This document shows, in pieces, positions 43,116-50,974 of a stretch of DNA of 64,000 nucleotides. The stretch comes from Spirosoma sp. (GTDB taxonomy: Bacteria; Bacteroidota; Bacteroidia; Cytophagales; Spirosomataceae): contig NZ_JAPLET010000026.1 in NCBI RefSeq assembly GCF_026391055.1, positions 434,001 to 498,000 on the forward strand, given 5' to 3'. Position numbers and translations under genes: made by a program. Below the pieces are notes generated by a model that made no database searches, had not been told where the DNA came from, and saw only the letters and a list, made by a program, of their open reading frames with translations. The first letter of the stretch is position 1. Every line of letters begins with the position of its first letter.

Positions 43116-44177
43116 ATGGACGTTTCTGTTTTACAACAACCCGTTTCCGCCCCGAAAATATACGGTAAGACGGGCGTTTTGATCGTTAATCTGGGCACAC
43201 CCGACAGCCCAAATGTACCCGACGTGCGTAAATACCTGCGCGAATTTTTGCTGGACGGCCGGGTGATCGATATACCCCTTGTTCCCCGTTCACTACTCGT
43301 CAACGGCATTATCGCTCCTTTCCGGGCGCCCAAATCGGCAAAAGTCTACAAAGAGTTATGGACCGAAACGGGTTCACCGCTGAAGTATTACGGCCATATT
43401 GTTGAACGGGAATTACAACAGGCACTTGGCAACCGCTATGTGGTCAAATTGGCCATGCGCTACCAAAGTCCGAGTATCGAAGCCGGTTTGAGTGAGTTTC
43501 AGAAACTAGGGCTGACAGACATCATCGTGATTCCATTTTTTCCGCAGTATGCCTCAGCCTCAACGGGTTCGGTGTATCAGAAAGTGATGGATATTATCAA
43601 AAACTGGCAGGTAATTCCGGGCATTCGCTTTATCAACCGGTTTCTGGAGCATCCTAAATTCATCGAAGGGTTTGCACAGCTTGGCCGTAAATACATGGCA
43701 GATTACGACTACGATCATTTCCTGTTTAGCTATCACGGGTTACCCGAACGGCAGATTCGAAAAGGCGACATAACCAAAACGGTTTGTAAACTTGGCGATT
43801 GCTGCGACTCCCTTCAGGCTATGAATCAGCACTGCTACCGGGCGCAATGCTTCGAAACGACACGTTTACTGGTCAAGGCACTCAACATTCCCGAAGGCAA
43901 ATACACAACTTGTTTTCAATCGCGGTTGGGCAGCGACCCCTGGATCAAGCCTTATACCGATGATGTAATCAAAGCCTTACCGGGCAAAGGGGTGCATAGC
44001 GTCCTGGCTTTCTCGCCCGCTTTCGTTGCCGATTGTCTGGAAACGACCATTGAAGTAGGCGTTGAGTATAAAGAGATGTTTGAAGAAGTTGGTGGTAAGC
44101 ACTGGCAACTGGTCGAAAGCCTAAATGATAGTCCAATCTGGATTGAAACGCTGGTCGATCTGGTGAAAACTGCCTGA
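43116..44177 (+). CDS. hemH: Ferrochelatase
   Basis: 353 residues. KTGVLIVNLGTPDSPNVPDVRKYL, IPFFPQYASASTGSV and FLFSYHGLPERQIRKGD with catalytic His207 are the ferrochelatase signatures; SRLGSDPWIKPYT and FSPAFVADCLETTIE with the conserved glutamate follow. It inserts ferrous iron into protoporphyrin IX. Residues 224-245 hold five cysteines (C-x4-CC-x9-C-x4-C), in a loop seen in Bacteroidota enzymes; whether they bind an Fe-S cluster is unknown. It is divergent from oxyR and 286 bp from the dihaem cytochrome gene. Confidence 0.96.
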   Translation: MDVSVLQQPVSAPKIYGKTGVLIVNLGTPDSPNVPDVRKYLREFLLDGRVIDIPLVPRSLLVNGIIAPFRAPKSAKVYKELWTETGSPLKYYGHIVERELQQALGNRYVVKLAMRYQSPSIEAGLSEFQKLGLTDIIVIPFFPQYASASTGSVYQKVMDIIKNWQVIPGIRFINRFLEHPKFIEGFAQLGRKYMADYDYDHFLFSYHGLPERQIRKGDITKTVCKLGDCCDSLQAMNQHCYRAQCFETTRLLVKALNIPEGKYTTCFQSRLGSDPWIKPYTDDVIKALPGKGVHSVLAFSPAFVADCLETTIEVGVEYKEMFEEVGGKHWQLVESLNDSPIWIETLVDLVKTA

Positions 44178-44256
44178 AACATAAACATACAGCAAATCTC
44201 TGAAAAATAACCAGGCTGTACTGCGTTCACGAAAGCTTGTACTACACTTCATTACA

Positions 44257-44290
44257 AAAGCCCGCTTCTTGATTAGAGAGAGCGGGCTTT
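44257..44290. terminator. Intrinsic terminator after hemH
   Basis: AAAGCCCGCT (44257-44266) and AGCGGGCTTT (44281-44290) pair perfectly around a 14-nt loop. It separates hemH from the convergent cytochrome c gene. Confidence 0.8.
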
Positions 44291-44463
44291 ACATTACGGC
44301 AGATACAGCACTAAAGTTGATAAAATATCATCAATCGCAACAGGTCTCTGGGTGCTTATCGCCCATATGCTGAAGCACAAAGCAACTTTACAACTCATTA
44401 CTACTAGGCTGTAGATGTATTTCTATTCTTAAACCGTAGACTAAAAAGAATGTTCACCTTTTC

Positions 44464-45462
44464 TCATCGGCTCGCTACCAATTTTGCCTTGGGTGTAAAC
44501 CGTTCTACTTTGTGCTGAACTGGCTTCAGCGACCGGAGGTACTCGTATACGGCACCCAAATCCTGCTCACTCATATCGGCAAGCACTGTCCAGGGCATAA
44601 CCGAGTTAAACTCCCCTTCGTGCACAGTTGGCATGGGTTTACTTTTATCGGCATAGGACTTGAACCGGGCAATAAATGCTTCCTTCGTCCAGCTACCAAT
44701 ACCCGACTTATCCGCGGTGATGTTCATGGAGCGCACGGTGCCCGTTGGCAGTGGAAATTCACGCCCACCGGCAAAATCCATTCCCGGTAGTGGTGCGCCC
44801 TGCCCATCAACAGGTGTGTGACAATCACCGCAAGCGGCAAAGGTGGTAATGTATTTACCATAGGCTACGTGGTCGGCTGTGTCGGGGCGGGTTCCAGGTT
44901 CACGCTGGGCGGGCATGGTATTAATGATGAAATTCATTGGAAAGTCGGACTCAGATGTCGGTACCATATGCTTGATTGGCTTCAGGGTTCGCAGGTAAGC
45001 GATAATGTCTCTAATATCTGAGGGGTCCATTTGCGCGTAACTCATGTATGGCATTACCGGGAACAGGGCGTGTCCATCGCGGCTGACACCGGTTGTGATA
45101 GCGCGGTAAATTTCCCCGTCGGTCCATTCCCCGAGGTGGTCAGGCGTCAGGTTACTGGCATAGTAGTTCCCCGGAAAGCCCATTTCACGCAGGAATGGTT
45201 CTCCACCTTTTCCCTCTGTACCGGCGATATTTGGCCCGGTTAATTTGGTAAAATCACGGGAGGAGTGGCAGTGCATACAGGACGCCACATGATTGGCCAG
45301 ATAACGGCCGTGCTCAACCTGGGCCGCAGTCGCTTTGATACTCACCTTGGGGGCGGCTTCAACAGCTGGCAAACCAAGTTTAACATAAGCCAACGCACTA
45401 ACAACGAGAAGACCAAAGGCCCCAAGCATAGCCAGAACAATCTTTACAATTCGCTTTTTCAT
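44464..45462 (-). CDS. Membrane-anchored dihaem cytochrome c
   Basis: 332 residues. An N-terminal helix (about 8-27, IVLAMLGAFGLLVVSALAYV) anchors it. Two haem-binding motifs are CMHCH (Cys62, Cys65, His66) and CGDCH (Cys211, Cys214, His215). Methionine axial ligands are likely in FPVMPYMSY and NSVMPWTVL. It carries electrons in the periplasm. Related proteins pair with alcohol or sugar dehydrogenases or with peroxidases; no such partner is visible. It is convergent with hemH, and the adjacent position suggests a shared haem link. Confidence 0.9.
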   Translation of the reverse strand: MKKRIVKIVLAMLGAFGLLVVSALAYVKLGLPAVEAAPKVSIKATAAQVEHGRYLANHVASCMHCHSSRDFTKLTGPNIAGTEGKGGEPFLREMGFPGNYYASNLTPDHLGEWTDGEIYRAITTGVSRDGHALFPVMPYMSYAQMDPSDIRDIIAYLRTLKPIKHMVPTSESDFPMNFIINTMPAQREPGTRPDTADHVAYGKYITTFAACGDCHTPVDGQGAPLPGMDFAGGREFPLPTGTVRSMNITADKSGIGSWTKEAFIARFKSYADKSKPMPTVHEGEFNSVMPWTVLADMSEQDLGAVYEYLRSLKPVQHKVERFTPKAKLVASR

Positions 45463-45559
45463 GTATCGTAGTGATGGTAGTTTTCAGCAATTTTATAGGA
45501 AAAACTAAAAACTTGCACAGCAATATGTGTAAACGGTAGGCAAGTATGGCGAACACAAA

Positions 45560-45604
45560 AAAAGTCTGCCAATGCCTTCTACAATAGGGCATTAGCAGAC
45601 TTTT
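45560..45604. terminator. Intrinsic terminator
   Basis: AAAAGTCTGCCAATGCC (45560-45576) pairs with GGCATTAGCAGACTTTT (45588-45604), one mismatch, with an A-run and T-run at the ends. It ends the minus-strand ahpD transcript before the cytochrome c gene. Confidence 0.85.
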
Positions 45605-45659
45605 AAAATAATCTAGACTATAAGTACACAGGCCTCAACCCAAGCTGGTGAGACAGTGA

Positions 45660-46247
45660 CTACAGGAGTGTAATTAGTCCTTTTATAACCGATGCTAACC
45701 GGATAGCGTCGAAAATACGCGGCTCGCTGGAGCCGTGTTTAAGGACGCTCTCTTCGTGCGAACGAACGCAGAGTTCACAGCCGTTAACGGCCGAAACGGC
45801 CAGACTCATCAGTTCAAAAAACTCTTTACCAAGCACCGGATTCATCATAATACTCATGCGAATACCCGGCTGTGTCTGCTGATAATAATCCTTGCTGATG
45901 AAATGCCGGAACCGGTAAAACACGTTGTTTGTGCTTAGCAGGGAGGTACAGGCAATGGTTTCGGCCAGTTCGGCAGCCGTAACTCCTTCCTGCCGAGCAG
46001 CTTCCGTCAGCGAGTCCATCAGCGGCTGATGTTTCTCGTTTACCGCCACCGACAAGGCCAGCAAGAGTGTTTCTTTTTTAGTAAGCGTTTGGCTGCTGTT
46101 CAGCACATTACCTACGTTGATTTTCAGATCGCGCAGGTAACGGTGGTCGGCTTGCGCCAGAGCGTCCAATGCCGGATAGGTACCTTCAGCGTTGAGCCCT
46201 ACCAGATTCAGCAGCGACACAACGGTTTCATTTTGCGTAGTTGTCAT
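45660..46247 (-). CDS. ahpD: AhpD-like alkylhydroperoxidase (carboxymuconolactone decarboxylase family)
   Basis: 195 residues from the ATG at 46247 (MTTTQNETVVSLLNLVGL); the frame extends 22 codons into the upstream palindrome. The catalytic motif NGCELCVRSHEE gives Cys157, Cys160 and His164. Mycobacterial AhpD reduces AhpC using a CXXC disulfide and a proton relay. It follows ahpC by 89 bp on the same strand, so the two form an AhpC-AhpD peroxide-reducing pair. An inverted repeat separates them. Confidence 0.94.
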   Translation of the reverse strand: MTTTQNETVVSLLNLVGLNAEGTYPALDALAQADHRYLRDLKINVGNVLNSSQTLTKKETLLLALSVAVNEKHQPLMDSLTEAARQEGVTAAELAETIACTSLLSTNNVFYRFRHFISKDYYQQTQPGIRMSIMMNPVLGKEFFELMSLAVSAVNGCELCVRSHEESVLKHGSSEPRIFDAIRLASVIKGLITLL

Positions 46248-46254
46248 TTTTAAA

Positions 46255-46331
46255 GAGCGAATGAGCGAACGAGTGAATGAGCGAAAGAGTGACTTTGAGG
46301 CCCACACTTTCACTCATTCACTCGTTCGCTC
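46255..46331 (-). repeat. Palindrome of 8-bp tandem units inside the ahpC-ahpD operon
   Basis: Five 8-bp units GAGCGAAT, GAGCGAAC, GAGTGAAT, GAGCGAAA, GAGTGACT run at 46255-46294. Arm 46263-46287 (25 nt) pairs with 46307-46331 with one mismatch, a G-U pair in the minus-strand RNA. It fills the gap between ahpC and ahpD. It may act as a partial terminator or an RNA-processing site. Confidence 0.75.
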
Positions 46332-46336
46332 TTTGA

Positions 46337-46891
46337 TTAGGCCGTTAGTGTCTCTTCACCTTTTACCCAGTTGCAGGGGCAAAGCTCGTCGGTTTGCAGA
46401 GCGTCCAGTACGCGGATTACTTCGTTTACGTTCCGGCCAACAGACAGGTCGTTAACGGCTACCCAACGAACGATGCCCTGAGGGTCAACGATGTAGGTTA
46501 CACGGTATGCTACTTTTTCGTTTGCTTCCAGGATACCCAGCTCTTCGGCCAGCGACTTGGATGTGTCGGCAAGCATTGGGAATTTGAGACCACGCAGATC
46601 GTCGTGGTTCTTGCGCCAGGCGAGGTGAACGAATTCGCTGTCGGTCGAGGCTCCAATAACCATCGTATCGCGGTCCTGGAAATCTTCGAACTTCTTGTTG
46701 AACTCGGCAATTTCAGTTGGGCAAACAAACGTAAAATCTTTAGGCCACCAGAACATCACTAGCCACTGACCTGCGTTTTTGTGATCTTCAGACGAAATTT
46801 CGTAGAACTCTTTGTCTTTGTCGAGCGAAACAACAGCCAGTTTTTTGAATTCAGGAAAAGTTGAGCCGACGGATACAATATGATTTTTCAT
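46337..46891 (-). CDS. ahpC: Alkyl hydroperoxide reductase C (AhpC-type peroxiredoxin)
   Basis: 184 residues from the ATG at 46891 (MKNHIVSVGSTFPEFKKLAVV); the longer frame to 46993 has no support. Peroxidatic Cys57 lies in PKDFTFVCPTEIAEF. Resolving cysteines are Cys171 and Cys173 in ELCPCNW, as in mycobacterial AhpC (Cys174/Cys176). It reduces peroxides in the cytoplasm with AhpD as donor. A near-match -7 box, TTACTTTG, lies on the minus strand at 46942-46935 with TTG 16 bp upstream. The nearby OxyR is the likely regulator. Confidence 0.96.
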   Translation of the reverse strand: MKNHIVSVGSTFPEFKKLAVVSLDKDKEFYEISSEDHKNAGQWLVMFWWPKDFTFVCPTEIAEFNKKFEDFQDRDTMVIGASTDSEFVHLAWRKNHDDLRGLKFPMLADTSKSLAEELGILEANEKVAYRVTYIVDPQGIVRWVAVNDLSVGRNVNEVIRVLDALQTDELCPCNWVKGEETLTA

Positions 46892-47132
46892 GGAATTTAT
46901 TGAGGTTGTATAACTGTATGATCTTTCTTGAGTGCAAAGTAAGGGCTCAATACAGTAACAATTCATGACTTTTATCAATCTGCATATAGACAAAAACTAT
47001 CAGAAATCAATATTTATGGTGATTTTCAACAAACTATGCTAAAAACAGATAGAGACCGTACTGCTAACTTCTTCAAAGAGTAATCTTATTCATTGAAATG
47101 GTACTAATTATAATTTTTCCGATAAACACAAA

Positions 47133-47166
47133 AAAGCCCGATCGGCCATTCGGCTGATCGGGCTTT
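47133..47166. terminator. Intrinsic terminator
   Basis: AAAGCCCGATC (47133-47143) and GATCGGGCTTT (47156-47166) pair perfectly around a 12-nt loop, with an A-run at the left. It lies 20 bp beyond the stop of the gene at 47186 (minus). Confidence 0.85.
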
Positions 47167-47185
47167 CCGGGCTGATACTAGGCTG

Positions 47186-48268
47186 TTAAGCAGCCAACCG
47201 AAGGCTTGGCTCTTCACCGGCCTGCGGCTCTGCCAACATGGGTGCGATAACGCTATTCATACGCTCGCGCACGAAACTTTCCTGCAAATACGAGGGTAGC
47301 TTAGCCACTAGTTGGCGATAGGCCGTTATACCGAGCGCCTTGGCAACGTACGCTTCGTGTACCGAATTGACATGCGATACAATATTCACCAGACTCTGGT
47401 GAAAGAGCTTTACATCAATCTCCGAATCGACAAACCGCTCAATCTCCCGATTAGTCGACGAAATTCGTAATCTGCTCAGCATGTCGAAGTAGGTCGTGTA
47501 TCCGATTTGTTTCGCTAACTGTTTGTATTGCTCTACGCTGAACTTTTGCAGAATCTCCCCGGTCTTCGGGCTACGCAGGGCTGTTTTCGGATTGTTCTGA
47601 ATAGCATTGCGCAGGGCCTTCACACGCTGGTCGCGGGTGGTTTTCAGAAACTGGGCCAGCTCAGCCTGTGCAGAAGCCGCTCTAGATGGTAAGAGCAGAT
47701 CGGTTTTAGACGCCACGCTAAATCGCCGGGCCATTGGCAACCGCTGAATACGGTAGCTGTTGATCGGTCCAAGGGCATAGTAACCAACCGAAGCCGGATA
47801 ATACCCGCGCACGACGGTATTGCCAATACGCTTACGAATCAACTCTTCATTGCTTACATTGATACCCTGCACAGCCAGAAAAGCTCTGGCACTGAACAGG
47901 GCGCTATAATACGCCTGTGGGAACGTCCAGTGCAGCGAGCTTTGCAGGTACTGCTCGTCGTTGACAACAGGCGTAATCCGCAGTGCATACTCGGCGCTCC
48001 AGCTATTCAATAATAATTTCTCCAAAGCCTTGCGGCTCTCTTCGGTTACGCGGCCATAAAACTGTTGAAATATGGGAAACTTAGCGAGATCGAAGAGGTC
48101 GTTCTGATGATGGATGTGGTAGTCCATCGCAAAAAAATGGTTCAGAAACACCTGCGCCGGAATCGACTTCCGCCAGCTGTCGTCGAGCGGCAAATTGCCC
48201 GTCGACGCCGGTGCAAGGGGTGCCTGAGCGTCCGTAGAATGCATCGTCACGTTGGTTCTCTGTGTCAT
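47186..48268 (-). CDS. Unrecognised cytoplasmic helical protein
   Basis: 360 residues from the ATG at 48268 (MTQRTNVTMHSTDAQ); an in-frame ATG 15 codons upstream and one at residue 9 are alternatives. No signal peptide or transmembrane helix is visible. Residues about 115-160 (SLHWTFPQAYYSALFSARAFLAVQGINV) resemble HEPN-type helical hairpins, though the HEPN catalytic R-x4-6-H motif is not present. The C-terminal half is helical and charged. I do not recognise a family. It is followed by a good terminator and is divergent from the OmpA gene. Confidence 0.7.
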   Translation of the reverse strand: MTQRTNVTMHSTDAQAPLAPASTGNLPLDDSWRKSIPAQVFLNHFFAMDYHIHHQNDLFDLAKFPIFQQFYGRVTEESRKALEKLLLNSWSAEYALRITPVVNDEQYLQSSLHWTFPQAYYSALFSARAFLAVQGINVSNEELIRKRIGNTVVRGYYPASVGYYALGPINSYRIQRLPMARRFSVASKTDLLLPSRAASAQAELAQFLKTTRDQRVKALRNAIQNNPKTALRSPKTGEILQKFSVEQYKQLAKQIGYTTYFDMLSRLRISSTNREIERFVDSEIDVKLFHQSLVNIVSHVNSVHEAYVAKALGITAYRQLVAKLPSYLQESFVRERMNSVIAPMLAEPQAGEEPSLRLAA

Positions 48269-48416
48269 AATTAATAAACGAAAAAGTAGGTTTCCCCGTT
48301 CATTTTCAGGCATCTTTTTCTACCTAATAACTATACTGAAAATCAACAGTTTACCTGCATCTTTCAACCCTCAAAAAGCACCCTTAAAACCCTGCTGTCG
48401 ATGATCGTTCCATTCG

Positions 48417-48445
48417 TTGGTTTTGCGTATTTAAACGTACTTTTG
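48417..48445 (+). promoter_or_regulatory. Bacteroidota-type promoter of the OmpA-family gene
   Basis: TTG at 48417-48419, an 18-bp spacer and TACTTTTG at 48438-48445 match the consensus. The ATG is at 48474. Confidence 0.65.
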
Positions 48446-48473
48446 GGCTACGTTTCAACGTTAGCAGTATAGT

Positions 48474-49394
48474 ATGAAGTGGATGAAGTATAGTACAGTA
48501 ATCGGGGTTCTGTGCCTGGCAAACCTGAATTCGTTTTCGGTTTTAGCCCAGCCCCAACACCAGGTAGCTCCAACGGAGGGCACAGCTTTTGTAGAAGGCA
48601 GCATACAGGACGCCCAAACAAAAAAACCAATTGTCGGCGCTACCATTACGGCAAAGAATCAGGACGGTATCGTTCGAGCCCAGCAAACGACAAATGCTAA
48701 TGGCGAGTATGAACTCAAACTCGATTCCAGACAATCATACATTTTCACAACGAAAGCACAGGGGTACATTACCCTGGATGAGCAATTGTCTTTTACATCA
48801 GCCAAAGCAGATCGCATGATGAGAAGGCCAACACTTCTGTTTCGTGTCACCCCTCAATCCGCCAATACAGCCACCGCAGTCGCTTCAGCCACAAAACCGG
48901 CACCGGCCTCTCCCCCACCCGCTATCGCCAAATCCGTGAGCCAGCCCCCGGCAGTGAAAACAGCCGCGGCCAGTAACGAACGGGTGGTGCCGCCCAAAAC
49001 ACTCGACGCTAAAGTTGTGTATACGCCACCGCTTGTGGTAGCGCCCGTCGGGAAAACGACGCAACTTCAGGCATTGCAGTTTGTGCAGAGTAAAACGGAG
49101 CTGTTGCCCGATGCCCAACCGGGCCTGGAACAGTTGCTACAATTCATGCAAAGTCAGCCTACCGCCGAAATCGAGCTATCCGGCCATACCGACAATCAGG
49201 GCGATTTTGATGAGAATCTAAAACTATCAAAACAGCGAGTGGATGTTGTCAAGGATTATCTGGTTAAGAACGGGATAGCCGCTAATCGCATCACAACCCG
49301 TGGTTACGGTCCTACGCGACCAATCGCCAGCAACAACTCCGAAACCACCCGTCAGCAAAACCGGCGCGTCGAGATGATTGTGCTGAAACAATAA
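48474..49394 (+). CDS. OmpA-family protein with carboxypeptidase-regulatory-like domain
   Basis: 306 residues. A signal peptide ends near FSVLAQP. Residues about 40-115 form a regulatory-like beta-sandwich (FVEGSIQDAQTKKPIVGATITAKNQ, ANGEYELKLD). A Pro/Ala-rich linker of about 60 residues follows. The C-terminal OmpA domain (about 200-306) has LQALQFVQSKTELLPDAQPGLEQLLQFM, ELSGHTDNQGD with the peptidoglycan-binding Asp, and NRRVEMIVL. It anchors an outer-membrane or periplasmic structure to peptidoglycan. It is monocistronic. Confidence 0.93.
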   Translation: MKWMKYSTVIGVLCLANLNSFSVLAQPQHQVAPTEGTAFVEGSIQDAQTKKPIVGATITAKNQDGIVRAQQTTNANGEYELKLDSRQSYIFTTKAQGYITLDEQLSFTSAKADRMMRRPTLLFRVTPQSANTATAVASATKPAPASPPPAIAKSVSQPPAVKTAAASNERVVPPKTLDAKVVYTPPLVVAPVGKTTQLQALQFVQSKTELLPDAQPGLEQLLQFMQSQPTAEIELSGHTDNQGDFDENLKLSKQRVDVVKDYLVKNGIAANRITTRGYGPTRPIASNNSETTRQQNRRVEMIVLKQ

Positions 49395-49443
49395 AACCCA
49401 GCCGCAAGGTAAAGTCTTCTTTATTCAGGAATGGTTCGCATAA

Positions 49444-49483
49444 AACGCGGCTTTTGACCGGGATATCGCGGGAAAGCCGCGTT
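49444..49483 (-). terminator. Terminator of the EamA transporter gene
   Basis: AACGCGGCTTT (49444-49454) and AAAGCCGCGTT (49473-49483) pair perfectly around an 18-nt loop. The right arm includes the first two bases of the stop codon at 49482-49484 (minus strand). A T-run does not follow. Confidence 0.6.
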
Positions 49484-50354
49484 ACTTTTTTCGCCCGAGC
49501 CACAGGCCACCAATAACCAGCCCAGTACCCAAAACGGTGTAGACTGTAATTGGCTCGCCCATGAGCAGGTAGGAATAGGCAAAGCCAAAAATAGGGCATA
49601 GAAACAGCCAAAGAGACGCCCGGATGGCATCTTGCCGAACGAGATAAAACCACAATTGCAAAGCCGCCACCGACACGGGCAAAATAAGCCAGAACACCGA
49701 GGCCCAGGAACGCAGATCGAACGTAGAGACCCGGAAGGGTGCCGGGTCGATATAGGCCATCAGCAGCGTGAACGGGATAAGTAAAAAGCCGCCCAACAGC
49801 ACTTGCCAGCCGTTGATGACCAGACTGGGCAGTCGCCACTCAATACTGGCGTAGTAAACCGTTGCAGCCGATACAGCCACCATGCCGCCCAGTAAAATAA
49901 GCAGCCCCTCAACGGTAGCGTAACTATTTTGCAAGAGCGGGTAGGTAGCAACACCCACACCCAAAAGGCCCAACAGCAAGCCCCCTGTCTCGTTCCAGCG
50001 CGGCATCCGACGGAGCCAGACCGCCGACAGCAGGGCGATAAACAGCGGATTTGTCGCCGTCGACAGGCTACCGATACCCGCCGATACCTGTTTTAACGCC
50101 AGTACAAAAGCCCCTAGGTAAATGGTAGTATTAAGAAGGGCGAAAATGGTTAGCTGCCCCCATTCTTTACCTCTTGGCCAGGCATTTTCTGCCCGCTGGA
50201 TGCCATACGCAAACAGCAGCATACCGCTACCGGCAATAAAAAACCGTACGTTCGCCAGAATAAGCGGATGAACCGACTGCACACCAAACTTGGTTGCAAC
50301 CGAAGCCGATGCCCAAAGGGCGGCAAAGAGAAGGCCGGGAATGAGTTGACGCAC
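49482..50354 (-). CDS. DMT superfamily transporter (EamA)
   Basis: 290 residues with about ten hydrophobic helices in two five-helix EamA repeats (about 5-135 and 145-285). LLFAALWASASVATKF and ANVRFFIAGSGMLLFAY form the first repeat; WLILPVSVAALQLWFYLVRQDAIRASLWLFLCPIFGFAYSYLLMGEPI and VLGTGLVIGGLWLGRKK the second. It exports or imports a small metabolite across the inner membrane; the substrate is unknown. It begins 2 bp after the stop of the DUF5615 gene, so it belongs to the nadE operon. Confidence 0.92.
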   Translation of the reverse strand: MRQLIPGLLFAALWASASVATKFGVQSVHPLILANVRFFIAGSGMLLFAYGIQRAENAWPRGKEWGQLTIFALLNTTIYLGAFVLALKQVSAGIGSLSTATNPLFIALLSAVWLRRMPRWNETGGLLLGLLGVGVATYPLLQNSYATVEGLLILLGGMVAVSAATVYYASIEWRLPSLVINGWQVLLGGFLLIPFTLLMAYIDPAPFRVSTFDLRSWASVFWLILPVSVAALQLWFYLVRQDAIRASLWLFLCPIFGFAYSYLLMGEPITVYTVLGTGLVIGGLWLGRKK

Positions 50355-50356
50355 AA

Positions 50357-50710
50357 TTACAATTTTCGAATACGAACTTTCTTAGCAGTCACAACAATAA
50401 ATGCGCTAATAAGCTGAGTGTCGTATTCACGTATCACCTTCAAAATAATTTCTCCTTTTTCTTCCGTTGTTGTTCTTGGGAGCCGATAAAACAAAATCCC
50501 ACTATGTGTCTGTCCCTTCTGAAAGTGTAATTTCCCAAAATCACTATCTCCGATCAACAAAACAGTGGCTAACGAGACAGCGGCTTCAAGCACTATCTCG
50601 TCAGCCACTTCACTTTGTGTTTCATGAATTGACGTAACGACATATCCTGCCGAACGCAGTAGACGGATAACCCTAGCTTTTACATTTTCGTCAGCCAGCA
50701 GACTGATCAT
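50357..50710 (-). CDS. DUF5615 PIN-like protein (toxin-like)
   Basis: 117 residues. SLLADENVKARVIRLLRSAGYVVTSIHET and LLIGDSDFGKL carry the aspartates of the PIN-like DUF5615 fold (Asp near 7 and the DSD pair near 65). Such proteins are the toxin partner of DUF433 antitoxins in many genomes; the activity has not been shown for most. The start overlaps the DUF433 stop by 4 bp (ATGA), so expression is coupled. It lies in one operon with nadE and the EamA gene. Confidence 0.87.
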   Translation of the reverse strand: MISLLADENVKARVIRLLRSAGYVVTSIHETQSEVADEIVLEAAVSLATVLLIGDSDFGKLHFQKGQTHSGILFYRLPRTTTEEKGEIILKVIREYDTQLISAFIVVTAKKVRIRKL

Positions 50711-50946
50711 GCTACTAATTTGCGGCTGCGCTTACTGTGTACAGTATAGGCAGCAAACCGCAAACAGGCATAAATCTGCTCGCGGGTTAAATGCGGGTAG
50801 TCTTCCAAAATTTCGTCAACGGTTTCGCCGTAGCTAAGTTTTTCAACAATTAGTTCTACAGTGATTCGAGTGCCTTTGAGGATAGGTTTACCTACCATAA
50901 TAGCCGGATCTGTAGTGATATAATCCTTCCACTTTACATCAATCAT
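50707..50946 (-). CDS. DUF433 antitoxin-like protein
   Basis: 79 residues from the ATG at 50946 (MIDVKWKDYITTDPAIMVGKPILKGTRITVELI); the longer frame overlaps nadE and is not conserved. DUF433 has the winged-helix VELIVEKLSYGETVDEILEDYPHLTREQIYACLRFAAYTV, which binds DNA and neutralises a PIN toxin in characterised pairs. The C-terminus is basic (KRSRKLVA). It is 28 bp after nadE and overlaps the DUF5615 start. Confidence 0.88.
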   Translation of the reverse strand: MIDVKWKDYITTDPAIMVGKPILKGTRITVELIVEKLSYGETVDEILEDYPHLTREQIYACLRFAAYTVHSKRSRKLVA

Positions 50947-50974
50947 AGCCGGGTTCGTTTTACGCAAATATACA

